Notes: generated from the sequence alone by a model not told the origin. Positions 27,006 through 35,161 are shown, counted from the stretch's first letter. The stretch is 64,000 nucleotides of DNA from UBA10438 sp044238605 (GCA_044238605.1 JBIICY010000005.1:124001-188000), one strand, 5' to 3'. Numbers and translations are program-made.

Positions 27006-28136
27006 ATGCATGCAATATGGGAGCAGAGCTCCTGGCTTGAGGCCGACGTCGTAGTGATTGGTGGCGGCCTCATCGGCATTTCAACTGCCATCGATTTTCT
27101 CGAGCACAACAGCGGAAGAACCGTTCTGGTGTTAGAGCGTGGTTTTGTTCCTACTGGAGCGTCAACGCGTAATGCGGGATTTGCCTGTTTTGGTTCTGTA
27201 AGTGAGATCGCCTCAGATATCGACCTGATTGGCACAGATGGTGCCCGCGAACTCGTTCGGCAGCGAGTAGAGGGCCTAGCGCGCCTGAGAAGCCGCTGTA
27301 AAGGGGCTGATATCGGATTTGTTGATGACGGTGGACACGAGATATATCTGCATGACCATCCAGCAGTTCATCGGATCGAAGAAGTAAACAATTGTATAGA
27401 GTCGATACTGGGTCCTGCAGCATTTACCGAACGCACTGCCCTTGCTGCGCAATATGGTCTTAGCGATAAGGTTGCAACACTTATTCGTACTCCGCACGAA
27501 GCAACCATTGATTCTGGCAAACTGGTTCGCACACTTTGGGGAATTGCCGCACAGCTCGGAGCGCAAATTCGGACCGGCGCCGAAGTGCTGCACATTGAAG
27601 ATCACGCCGATGGTGCTCACATCACCGTGCGCACTGTGACAGGGGATGTCAGAGTAACAGCAAAAAATGTTGTTGTGGCAGCTAATGCCTGGATTCCGAA
27701 TCTCGTATCTAGCGATCTGCTTCCGGAGATCCGTCCGGGAAGAGGACAGATACTGGTTACCAAGCCCCTTGATAACCTGCAGCTCAGAGGCTCGTTTCAT
27801 TACGACGAAGGATACTACTACTTCCGTCGGCTTGGAGACAGGGTGTTGTTAGGGGGCGGACGCAACATAGACTTCGCTAGTGAGCAAACTACATCGCATG
27901 AAACAACCACGACTATTCAGGATGCGCTGGAGGACCTGCTTCGCACAGTAATCGTGCCGCATCACGACAACGTGGAGATCGAATATCGATGGGCGGGAAC
28001 AATGGCCTTTACATCTACTAAACAACCATTTGTGGAGCGAGTGCTCCCACATACGGTTGTGGCCTTTGGGTGCAATGGCATGGGTGTGGCACTCAGTAGT
28101 ACAATAGCAACAAGCGCAGCCGCCATGCTGAGATGA
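27006..28136 (+). CDS. FAD-dependent oxidoreductase (DAO family)
   Basis: The 376-residue protein has the dinucleotide-binding motif VVVIGGGLIGISTAIDFLE with the final acidic residue in VLVLERG, then GASTRNAGFACFG, a DAO-type flavin site. VVVAANAWIPNLV and RPGRGQILVTKPL are also typical of the glycine/D-amino acid oxidase (DadA-like) family. The C-terminus has VAFGCNGMGVALSSTIA. The substrate is probably an amino acid or other secondary or tertiary amine, but the sequence does not define it. It is divergent from the ECF sigma gene and convergent with the rhodopsin gene. Confidence 0.82.
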   Translation: MHAIWEQSSWLEADVVVIGGGLIGISTAIDFLEHNSGRTVLVLERGFVPTGASTRNAGFACFGSVSEIASDIDLIGTDGARELVRQRVEGLARLRSRCKGADIGFVDDGGHEIYLHDHPAVHRIEEVNNCIESILGPAAFTERTALAAQYGLSDKVATLIRTPHEATIDSGKLVRTLWGIAAQLGAQIRTGAEVLHIEDHADGAHITVRTVTGDVRVTAKNVVVAANAWIPNLVSSDLLPEIRPGRGQILVTKPLDNLQLRGSFHYDEGYYYFRRLGDRVLLGGGRNIDFASEQTTSHETTTTIQDALEDLLRTVIVPHHDNVEIEYRWAGTMAFTSTKQPFVERVLPHTVVAFGCNGMGVALSSTIATSAAAMLR

Positions 28137-28171
28137 CAACTGCGCTTGAGCCTGTAAACTGGGAAGGATGT

Positions 28172-28942
28172 TTACTTCGTATCCTTGATTGCCATTGCGT
28201 ACACAACGAGACCAAAACCGATCTTGTTAACAGCGTCGCCGATGTTATAGATCAGGTCCATGTTCGATGGTGGAGCGATTCCTGCGAGCAAGTTGCCTGG
28301 AAGCAGCATGTAGCCGATTGGATAGATGGCCCATCCGATAAGTGCAAACATGCTAAGCTGCTTGAATGCCGCTTGAACAACTGGATTACCTGAAGCTGCA
28401 GCGACCTTCTTGCCTTCGCCCATAAAGATTTCATAGATGATGCCAGCCCAACCAATTGTTGAGATAACACCCCACAACACGTTGCTCTGTGGCTGTACTG
28501 CTTCGCCCATATAGCCAGCTACAAGCATTAGGACAGATGAAGCGATCAAGCGCCACATCATGCCAGTTGACGCACCAGCAGGACGCAGAAGCATGAAGAA
28601 CTCAACGCACATCAACGGAACGGTAAGCGTCCAGTCGATATAACGGAACTGCGTTGGTGATGTGCCCGTTTCGAGCCACACACCGCGCATGTAGAAATAG
28701 TGTACGGCTGCGATCATGGTGATCAAGCCAGAGATCAACAGCGACGTCTTCCACTTGTCCGCGACGCGGCCGCGCTCGAAGAAGAAGAATACAGACGCAG
28801 CAAACATGGCCATGTAGCCCGTAAAGAAGGTAAATCCGATGTAGTCACCCGGATTCAGTGTACCTCCTGCCGCAAATGCCGTGGTGCTTCCAAGGCAGAT
28901 TAGCGTAAGCACCCACAGTGCAGTGCGTAGAACGTTGGTCAT
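28172..28942 (-). CDS. Proteorhodopsin-type light-driven proton pump
   Basis: This 256-residue microbial rhodopsin starts at ATG 28942, with GGAGGT at 28948-28953; the longer frame upstream is not supported. An N-terminal signal-like segment precedes seven helices. Retinal Lys240 is in GDAVNKIGFG. The pump motif is D103, T107 and E114 (RYIDWTLTVP, then MCVEFF), the DTE pattern of outward proton pumps. His81 (VHYFYMRG) is the Asp partner. Met111 is at the colour-tuning site, which suggests green absorption. Gly158 (VLWGVIST) aligns with Trp138 of bacteriorhodopsin and Gly156 of xanthorhodopsin, the antenna-carotenoid window. The genes for retinal synthesis are 6.4 kb away. Confidence 0.95.
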   Translation of the reverse strand: MTNVLRTALWVLTLICLGSTTAFAAGGTLNPGDYIGFTFFTGYMAMFAASVFFFFERGRVADKWKTSLLISGLITMIAAVHYFYMRGVWLETGTSPTQFRYIDWTLTVPLMCVEFFMLLRPAGASTGMMWRLIASSVLMLVAGYMGEAVQPQSNVLWGVISTIGWAGIIYEIFMGEGKKVAAASGNPVVQAAFKQLSMFALIGWAIYPIGYMLLPGNLLAGIAPPSNMDLIYNIGDAVNKIGFGLVVYAMAIKDTK

Positions 28943-29084
28943 CGTGTACCTCCAAGAAAAAATGATGTAAACACAACTCTCACGCTCGGGTAACAGTTCC
29001 CGATGTCTGAAAAATAATTTATAAACCGTTGTAACAAATTGCCGGTTTTCCACCGTTTCGATGCTTGTCAGTAGTTTTGCCACT

Positions 29085-30194
29085 ATGGCAACAGCGCAAA
29101 GAGACGTGGTACAGGGACCAATTGAGCTCAAGGGACAGCCCCTTGCAGGGCTTGAACAGCTCTTTCTAGAGCATGGAGAGCGTAAGTATCGCGCCAAGCA
29201 GGTATACGATGCGATATATATCCAGCGTGTAGCAGGAATCGACGACATCGTGCAACTACCTCAACCCCTGCGTGAGAAGCTTAGTTCTGAGTTCCGGACA
29301 CAAAGTGTGGAGCTCAAGACATTGCAGCACTCGCAGGATGGTACGAAGAAGTTCCTATTTGACCTATGGGACGGACGCTCGGTAGAGAGTGTGCTGATAC
29401 CAAGTGAGATGGTCGAGTCCGACGGGCATCCTCGCAGGCTTACACTCTGTGTCTCCACGCAGGTAGGCTGTAACCTCGGCTGTGTCTTCTGCGCCACGGC
29501 ATCTCTGAAGCTTACGCGAAATCTGACATCTGGGGAGATCGTAGACCAGTTTCTCGAGGCACAGAAGCATTCAACAAAGCCAATCACAAACATTGTCTTC
29601 ATGGGCATGGGCGAGCCCATGAACAACTACGACAACGTGATGCTTGCAACCGAGATCTTTACCGACCAACGCACCAAGATGGTGGCCCCTCGGCGTGTAA
29701 CACTCTCTACGGCGGGGGTTATTCCAGGTATCATTCGCATGGCAGATGAGGGACGCATCATAAAGCTTGCTGTATCGCTCCACGCAACAACGCAGGAGAG
29801 GCGTGCAGAACTGATGCCGATTGCCAAGAAGTATAAGCTCTCTGAGTTGATCGATGCTCTTGAGTACTATTACCGTGAGACGCGCAAGAGCGTAACGTAT
29901 GAGTACATCTTGTTTGATGGATTCAACGATAGTATTGAGGATGTTCGTAGGCTTGGTAAACTTGCGCGGAGGATGCCCACGAAGGTGAACGTTATACCGT
30001 TTCACGACATCGACTTTACCCAGCCGCAGGGTTTTGCAAAGGAGCTTCGTCCGTCTTCACGTGAGAAGTTTGAATGGTTCATTCGTGAGCTTCGCAACGA
30101 AGATGTAAACGTCTTTGTTAGATCGTCATCTGGCGAAGACATCGACGCCGCATGCGGTCAGCTGGCCTTTTCTACAGAAAGTAACGCAGCATGA
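29085..30194 (+). CDS. rlmN: 23S rRNA (adenine2503-C2)-methyltransferase
   Basis: RlmN is a radical-SAM enzyme that methylates A2503 of 23S rRNA and A37 of some tRNAs. About 369 residues from ATG 29085; ATG 29061 adds eight. The radical-SAM cluster ligands are C129, C133 and C136 (CNLGCVFC). Other hallmarks are FMGMGEPMNNYDNV, ALSLHATTQ-like SLHATTQERR, and the C-terminal VFVRSSSGEDIDAACGQLA holding the methyl-carrier Cys. The length is normal. The stop overlaps the next gene by ATGA. The 142 bp between this start and the rhodopsin start carry both promoters. Confidence 0.96.
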   Translation: MATAQRDVVQGPIELKGQPLAGLEQLFLEHGERKYRAKQVYDAIYIQRVAGIDDIVQLPQPLREKLSSEFRTQSVELKTLQHSQDGTKKFLFDLWDGRSVESVLIPSEMVESDGHPRRLTLCVSTQVGCNLGCVFCATASLKLTRNLTSGEIVDQFLEAQKHSTKPITNIVFMGMGEPMNNYDNVMLATEIFTDQRTKMVAPRRVTLSTAGVIPGIIRMADEGRIIKLAVSLHATTQERRAELMPIAKKYKLSELIDALEYYYRETRKSVTYEYILFDGFNDSIEDVRRLGKLARRMPTKVNVIPFHDIDFTQPQGFAKELRPSSREKFEWFIRELRNEDVNVFVRSSSGEDIDAACGQLAFSTESNAA

Positions 30195-31123
30195 GCCCCC
30201 TGCTACAGCGAGCCCTTGTGTTGATGCTTGTCATTGTTTCATGCATTACTGTGCTCTCTGCAGATGATAAGTTTCCACTTGAGAACTTCGACCCAGATCC
30301 CGAGCTAATCTATTACGTCCGCACCATCAACGGTGATGTACTCTCTGGCCTAACTACGCAGGTTAAGGAAGACGGTAAGGGCAACTACATCGAGCTTACG
30401 ACCATCAACGGTCGTATCAGGATCTACGAAGAGAATATCGCGTGGATCGGACTCTACATCGACAGTTACAGAGCAGACAGCAGAGGCCTTCTTATTCCTA
30501 ACGCCGAACCCATTGGTAACGATAGTTACATTGGCATTACCGAAGCAGTAATGCCAACTGTAGGTATAGGATACACGCCGTATCTGAACGTTGTTGCAGG
30601 CCGAACAATCATTCCAGGTATAGGCGCCGAAAATCAGTTCTCGCTTGTGAACATCAAGAGTACCCTCTACGAAGCCGAGAACGGACTCGTAGAAGGGGGC
30701 AAGCAGTTCTACGCAGTAGGGTTCAACGCTTCATGGGTGGGAGATGTGAACTTTATTGGACACGTCTATGGTGCCGCAACTTTTACCGGCAAGCGCACGC
30801 GTGTAACAACCCTGGTGCATTGGAAAGCCGTTGGCAAAGACGTGTACACTGTTAGTACTGGAAGTCTTGCCAGCCCCTTTCAATTCCCATACATCAACGG
30901 AACACTTGGTGTTGGGTTGATGATGGATATTCGCTTTCCAGAGCTGCATGATGTGCATCTTCTTGGAGAACTTTGGGGCGCAGATATCTCGCGTCCGTCG
31001 CAATCTGGTCTGTTCGTGGGCCTTCGTCAGACCAACAACCAGCTCACCTATGATTTTGGCCTTGGCCTCTTGCCAAGGGGCGTCCTTGTTCCCATCGTGA
31101 ATTTCGCGTGGACACCGTGGTAA
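30191..31123 (+). CDS. Secreted protein of unknown function
   Basis: The 310-residue protein starts at ATG 30191, coupled to rlmN by ATGA. The signal peptide is ALVLMLVIVSCITVLSADD. The first 80 mature residues contain YYVRTINGDVLSGLTTQV and TINGRIRIYEENIAWIGL, which look like a small beta domain of Sm-like character. The rest is strand-rich with aromatic ends (LVPIVNFAWTPW), consistent with an outer-membrane or periplasmic beta protein. I do not recognise a family. The gene ends 15 bp before the REP-like hairpin array. Confidence 0.6.
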   Translation: MSPLLQRALVLMLVIVSCITVLSADDKFPLENFDPDPELIYYVRTINGDVLSGLTTQVKEDGKGNYIELTTINGRIRIYEENIAWIGLYIDSYRADSRGLLIPNAEPIGNDSYIGITEAVMPTVGIGYTPYLNVVAGRTIIPGIGAENQFSLVNIKSTLYEAENGLVEGGKQFYAVGFNASWVGDVNFIGHVYGAATFTGKRTRVTTLVHWKAVGKDVYTVSTGSLASPFQFPYINGTLGVGLMMDIRFPELHDVHLLGELWGADISRPSQSGLFVGLRQTNNQLTYDFGLGLLPRGVLVPIVNFAWTPW

Positions 31124-31138
31124 AACCCCGGTGATGTC

Positions 31139-31722
31139 GGTATGGGCGAGCCGGTGGCTCGCCCGTGCATGTGTGTGTGTACCCGCCCGCGTGTGCGTGT
31201 GTGCGTGTGTACCCGCTCGCCCGTGCGTGTGTGTCAGATAGGTATGGGCGAGCCGGTGGCTCGCCCGTGTATGTGTGTGTGCGCGTACCCGCCCGCGTGT
31301 GCGTGCGTGTCAGATAGGTATGGGCGAGCCGGTGGCTCGCCCGTGTATGTGTGTGTACCCGCTCGCCCGTGTATGTGTGTGTACCCGCTCGCCCGTGCAT
31401 GTGTGTGCGTACCCGCTCGCGTGTGCGTGTGTGCGAGATAGGTATGGGCGAGCCGGTGGCTCGCCCGTGTATGTGTGTGTGTACCCGCCCGCGTGTGCGT
31501 GCGTGTCAGATAGGTATGGGCGAGCCGGTGGCTCGCCCGTGTATGTGTGTGTACCCGCTCGCCCGTGTGTGTGTGCGTACCCGCCCGCGTGTGCGTGTGT
31601 GTCAGATAGGTATGGGCGAGCCGGTGGCTCGCCCGTGCATGTGTGTGTACCCGCCCGCCCGTGTATGTGTGCGTATGTGTCCGTGCGCCCATGTCCTCTC
31701 GGGCGAGCCACCGGCTCGCCCT
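31139..31722 (+). repeat. REP-like hairpin array with GT-rich tandem spacers
   Basis: Seven copies of the same imperfect-palindrome core (GGGCGAGCC, loop GGT, GGCTCGCCC; 9-bp perfect stem) lie at 31144-31164, 31246-31266, 31322-31342, 31446-31466, 31518-31538, 31614-31634 and, in inverted orientation, 31701-31721. Plus-strand copies 2-6 follow GATAGGTAT; the inverted copy follows ACAGGTAA on its own strand, so GGTA before the stem is common to both. Spacers are alternating purine-pyrimidine runs (GTGTATGTGTGTGTAC) with CCCGCTCGCCC or CCCGCCCGCG, repeated as 24-28 bp subunits that explain the variable spacing (102, 76, 124, 72, 96, 87 bp). There are no stop codons in several frames, but the translations are repeat artefacts. 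No gene lies in this 600-bp stretch. Confidence 0.93.
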
Positions 31723-31731
31723 TACCTGTGA

Positions 31732-32277
31732 CTATCTGTGACGTTCCTGCCAGCGGTATGGGTTGTTTTGGATGTAGCGATGGACGTTCTCGAGATGATC
31801 TTGATCTCGTATTATGGTTTCGTAGTAGCCGCGGTGCCAGATTTTGTATGATGGCTGGTTGAGCATTTCGCGCACACGACGAGTCACCTGAGCTTTGAAG
31901 TGGCTTATCACTGATGACACGCTTTGCGCCGTATATCCATGAGATACTATTGGTTGGGAATCGGCGTACGAATAGACTACGGGTATTCCATTCTCATCCA
32001 GAATCCAGAGCACTGCGTGCATGTGATCAGGCATAAACACTGTGAAGTCTTTCTCAACATGAAAGTTTGGTCGTACGGTAGGAGTTGCTAACCACTCTTC
32101 ACAAGCAATTTCACCGATCGTGTATAGGTGGGCCTTACCACCATGGATTGATGAAAAGAGGTGACTTCTCTTGGCAGTGAGTATCGTAATGAAGTATGCA
32201 CCGGGAGATGCATAATCACGCCCTACTAACCGTATTTGTTTTCGTGTCGGGAATTGCCCCTTTGTAGACTGATGCAT
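31732..32277 (-). CDS. REP-associated tyrosine transposase (RAYT, Y1/HUH family)
   Basis: The 181-residue protein starts at ATG 32277 (a TTG at 32289 is possible). It has the IS200-like single-tyrosine fold: DYASPGAYFITILTAKR, the HUH-type pair H85-M-H87 in VFMPDHMHAVLWI, and the RAYT C-terminal signature WHRGYYETIIRD followed by HRYIQNNPYRW with catalytic Tyr168. RAYTs cut single-stranded REP hairpins and are domesticated transposases not usually flanked by transposon ends. The stop is 10 bp from the inverted hairpin of the array, so gene and array form one REP/RAYT unit. The catalytic residues are intact. Confidence 0.92.
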   Translation of the reverse strand: MHQSTKGQFPTRKQIRLVGRDYASPGAYFITILTAKRSHLFSSIHGGKAHLYTIGEIACEEWLATPTVRPNFHVEKDFTVFMPDHMHAVLWILDENGIPVVYSYADSQPIVSHGYTAQSVSSVISHFKAQVTRRVREMLNQPSYKIWHRGYYETIIRDQDHLENVHRYIQNNPYRWQERHR

Positions 32278-32304
32278 AGAGTTGACCAAGGTTGTTCAAC
32301 TCTA
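32277..32304 (-). promoter_or_regulatory. Inverted repeat overlapping the RAYT start codon
   Basis: A perfect 9-bp inverted repeat (TAGAGTTGA, 10-nt gap, TCAACTCTA) ends on the A of the RAYT ATG. In the RAYT mRNA the hairpin would sit directly on the start codon, and there is no clear Shine-Dalgarno sequence. It may limit translation or be a binding site for the protein itself. The repeat is seen directly; the role is inference. Confidence 0.55.
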
Positions 32305-32386
32305 CGTGCAGCGAGCCCCGCACAATGTGACATGCAAAGGATTCTCTTTTCTCTGCGATTTGTTATATTCGCAATCCCAACAAGCC

Positions 32387-32459
<73 letters not shown>

Positions 32460-32520
32460 CATAGATATCCTCCCGAACCACACTCGGAACCACCTCAAGT
32501 GGTTGGATACAAACGATGTT

Positions 32521-32556
32521 AGACCCTCTAAACCCAATGGTTTCAGAGGGTCTTTC
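32521..32556 (+). terminator. Rho-independent terminator after tRNA-Phe
   Basis: A 9-bp perfect stem (AGACCCTCT / AGAGGGTCT) with a 15-nt loop is followed by TTCTGTTTC, a short T-rich tail. It probably ends the tRNA-Phe transcript before the porin-like gene. Confidence 0.75.
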
Positions 32557-32650
32557 TGTTTCTACCCGTTTTCCTTATTCGTAAGGACTTACAGAGCAGC
32601 AAAAACAAGAACTGTCTATATTGTGGCATCTGCATCTAATCTGCCCGAAA

Positions 32651-33736
32651 ATGGTAAAAACGCTTTCAGCCTTCATGTTGATGTGGTGTCTCATTGGTTT
32701 CCAATCTGCCACCGCATCTGATTCAACATCCATTCAGCTATCACCTTGGTTCATGGGGGGGGCATATGCTTCGCACTTCTCACTGCCGAGGGGTGAGGAG
32801 CAATGGTACGATCTATCCAATTCAGCACCCCGTGGTGGATTAGGGCTAAACCTCCTGGCTGTTGGAATGGAGGTAGAAAGCCCAACAATCTTCGGTTCGA
32901 TAGCAGTTCAGTATGGCGATGTTCCGGAGTCGGGATGGGACTTCGATCTGCCATGGTTGCAGGAGGCCTGGGTTGGCTACCATCTCAACGAGCAGTTTGA
33001 TCTTTCGTTAGGAGCATTCATTTCGCCCATAGGCATCGAAACTGTAAACACATTCGAGAACTACAGCGGCATCATGTCGTTGGCATACTTTATAGATCCA
33101 GCGTGTCAGTCTGGTGTGCAGCTGGCTTGGAATGCAGCTGAGGACATAAAGCTGACCGGTGGTGTTGTCTCGTCGTTTTCCATTTACACGTTAAGCGCCG
33201 ACGTACCATCGCTGTTGACGGTGTTTTCCTATGCACCCAAAGAAGATTCGTACACAGCGATTGCCCTCCTGAGTAAAGAGGAGTCAGACGCTGGCCAGTA
33301 TTATCAGCTGTTTACGAGCTTTTCGAGCGTTGTAACATACGAACACACCCTCGTACAGGGCGAAGTGGATGTTGTGTACACAATGCCAGTTGGTGCACAA
33401 GAACCCGCAGCAATGGTCACAGGCTTTGCTGCGGCCTATTTCGATATAATGAAGGACTGGCAAACCGGTCTGCGCGTAGAAGGCGTGTACGATCCTGCTG
33501 GTATATTCACGGACAGCAGAATTGTTAGTGAGTTACCAGATAACACACTGTCAATAGCAGGTGTTACAGCTACGCTAACATACAAGCCCACAGAATGGGG
33601 TAAGTTGCGTCTCGACGCAAGGTACCTGCACTGCCTTGACGATAAGAGCTTCATCACGGTAAATCCAAATGCACGGGAAAGAACTGAAATCGTCCTCTGT
33701 GCCGATGTTTATCTGCCCCTTTCAGGATCAGAGTAA
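32651..33736 (+). CDS. Outer-membrane beta-barrel, porin-like
   Basis: The protein has about 361 residues from ATG 32651 (an upstream in-frame ATG at 32621 adds ten). The signal peptide is TLSAFMLMWCLIGFQSATA. Barrel strands are visible in pattern such as VQYGDVPESGWDFDLPWLQE, VGYHLNEQFDLSLGAF and VQLAWNAAEDIKLTGGV. GFISPIG-like AFISPIGIETVN and the layout resemble the beta-barrel porin-2 (BBP2) family of Bacteroidota, but this is tentative. The gene contains an eight-G run at 32755-32762, early enough that a slip would abolish the mature protein. Confidence 0.6.
   Translation: MVKTLSAFMLMWCLIGFQSATASDSTSIQLSPWFMGGAYASHFSLPRGEEQWYDLSNSAPRGGLGLNLLAVGMEVESPTIFGSIAVQYGDVPESGWDFDLPWLQEAWVGYHLNEQFDLSLGAFISPIGIETVNTFENYSGIMSLAYFIDPACQSGVQLAWNAAEDIKLTGGVVSSFSIYTLSADVPSLLTVFSYAPKEDSYTAIALLSKEESDAGQYYQLFTSFSSVVTYEHTLVQGEVDVVYTMPVGAQEPAAMVTGFAAAYFDIMKDWQTGLRVEGVYDPAGIFTDSRIVSELPDNTLSIAGVTATLTYKPTEWGKLRLDARYLHCLDDKSFITVNPNARERTEIVLCADVYLPLSGSE
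32755..32762 (+). repeat. G8 homopolymer in coding sequence
   Basis: Eight consecutive G bases encode part of Met-Gly-Gly-Ala around residues 35-38 of the porin-like protein, just after the signal peptide. It is the longest G run I saw in the window. Poly-G tracts of this length in surface-protein genes are often phase-variable by slipped-strand mispairing. Confidence 0.8.
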
Positions 33737-33790
33737 CTGGGAAACGTGTTAAGGGGCTGATGAGAAAATGTCACAACAAGGGTAATATCT

Positions 33791-35161
33791 ATGAGCGAAA
33801 CAGCAACTGAATCAACGGGCCACCATCACCTTGCCCGAACACTTGGCCTATGGTCCATTGTTGGGCTAGGCTTAGGGTATATGACGCCAACCGTGGTGTT
33901 CGATACCTTTGGAATAGTGTCACAGAAGACTGGCGGCGTTGTTCCGGCGGCGTATGTTATGTCGCTCGTTGTGATGCTGCTTACAGCAATCAGTTATGGA
34001 AGAATGACGGTTATTTTTCCGTCTGCAGGTTCAGCCTACACGTATGTGTCATCTACGATCGGCCCCAAATTTGGCTTTCTCATTGGCTGGTCAGCATTGC
34101 TGGACTACATCCTGCTGCCTTTGGTCAATGCAGTGATCATACGAAGTTATATGGCCGCATTCTTTCCCTCTGTTCCCTCATGGATATGGATCGTTGTCTT
34201 CGTTGCAGCGATAACCGGGATGTGTATGTATAGCATGTCCAATACATCCCGCCTGAATATGTTTCTTGTAGCACTTGTGGTTGTCTTTATTGGTGTTTTC
34301 GTTGTCATGGCAGCTAATGCACTGATGAACGGAATGGGTACAGGAACCATCTTCTCGCTCCAGCCCCTTTGGCATGATGGCGTTGAACTTGGCAAAGTGA
34401 TGACGGGAGCAACGATCGTAGCATTCTCATTTATTGGATTTGATGCAATCACGATGTACACGGAGGAGGCCAAGGAAGCATCGCTGGTGCCGAAGGCAAT
34501 CCTTCTTGCATTGACTATTGGTGGCGCCATTTTCTTTGTTTCAGCATGGTTTACGCAGTCTGTGTTTCCAGATCTGTCAAGTTTTGACTCAGAATCTCTT
34601 CAGAACAGTGCACTACCTCAAATCGCATTCCTTGTAGGCGGAAGCTTGCTGAAGACACTCTTAACTGCTGGTGCCTTTGCTGCTACGGTAGCTTCAAGTC
34701 TTGCTTCACAAGCTTCCGTATCACGACTCCTCTACGTCATGGGTAGAGGTGGTAGTGGGCCAATATCTCGTTTCTTTGGATACCTGCATCCAACGTTCAA
34801 AACACCAGCGTACTCCATCGTCTTTGTTGGAGTTGTGGCACTTCTTGCAATTCTGCTTGACCTCGAATTCGTTGCTTCGCTCATTAACTTCGGAGCACTG
34901 ATTGCATTCACGTCAGTTAATGTTTCAGTGATATTGCTCTTTGCGTATCGCCGCCGAGAGGTTAACGGGATTGCTCAGATAACGCGCAACATCATTCTTC
35001 CTGGCCTTGCTGTATTGGCTACGATAGTGCTTTGGCTTCACCTATCGGCCGAATCAACGATCTATGGAATTATTTGGTTTGCACTAGGTTTCTGTGTGCT
35101 GCTGTGGATTACACGCTTCTTCCGTAAACCACTTTCAATGTCGCTGGGCGATGGTCACTAG
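33791..35161 (+). CDS. APC-family amino acid permease
   Basis: The 456-residue protein has about 12 hydrophobic helices of the APC superfamily. Helix 1 has LGLWSIVGLGLGYMTPTVVFD (unwound GxG segment), helix 2 VPAAYVMSLVVMLLTAISYG, and helix 6 VIAFSFIGFDAITMYTEEAK (the FxGFD motif of amino acid permeases) is seen as VAFSFIGFDAITMYTEEAKE. Further motifs are SQASVSRLLYVMGRGG and HPTFKTPAYSIVFVG in helix 8-9. It probably imports amino acids or polyamines with protons. It is upstream of, and convergent with, the blh gene; no clear operon link. Confidence 0.85.
   Translation: MSETATESTGHHHLARTLGLWSIVGLGLGYMTPTVVFDTFGIVSQKTGGVVPAAYVMSLVVMLLTAISYGRMTVIFPSAGSAYTYVSSTIGPKFGFLIGWSALLDYILLPLVNAVIIRSYMAAFFPSVPSWIWIVVFVAAITGMCMYSMSNTSRLNMFLVALVVVFIGVFVVMAANALMNGMGTGTIFSLQPLWHDGVELGKVMTGATIVAFSFIGFDAITMYTEEAKEASLVPKAILLALTIGGAIFFVSAWFTQSVFPDLSSFDSESLQNSALPQIAFLVGGSLLKTLLTAGAFAATVASSLASQASVSRLLYVMGRGGSGPISRFFGYLHPTFKTPAYSIVFVGVVALLAILLDLEFVASLINFGALIAFTSVNVSVILLFAYRRREVNGIAQITRNIILPGLAVLATIVLWLHLSAESTIYGIIWFALGFCVLLWITRFFRKPLSMSLGDGH

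Noticed and set aside
28943..29248. A 102-residue N-terminal extension of the rhodopsin
   Set aside because: ATG 28942 has a strong GGAGGT site and gives the normal length; the extension runs antisense into rlmN and has no signal.
29604..29620. An extra copy of the REP half-stem GGGCGAGCC inside rlmN
   Set aside because: It encodes the invariant GMGEPMNN motif of RlmN, so the match is due to coding.
31139..31722. The array as a CRISPR locus
   Set aside because: Spacers are low-complexity, related to each other and of variable length; repeats are 21-bp hairpins with one inverted; no cas genes.
31044..31862. Several long stop-free frames on both strands of the hairpin array, giving Arg/His/Thr- or Cys/Val-rich repeats
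   Set aside because: They arise because the repeat units lack stop codons in several frames; there is no ribosome site, signal or domain.
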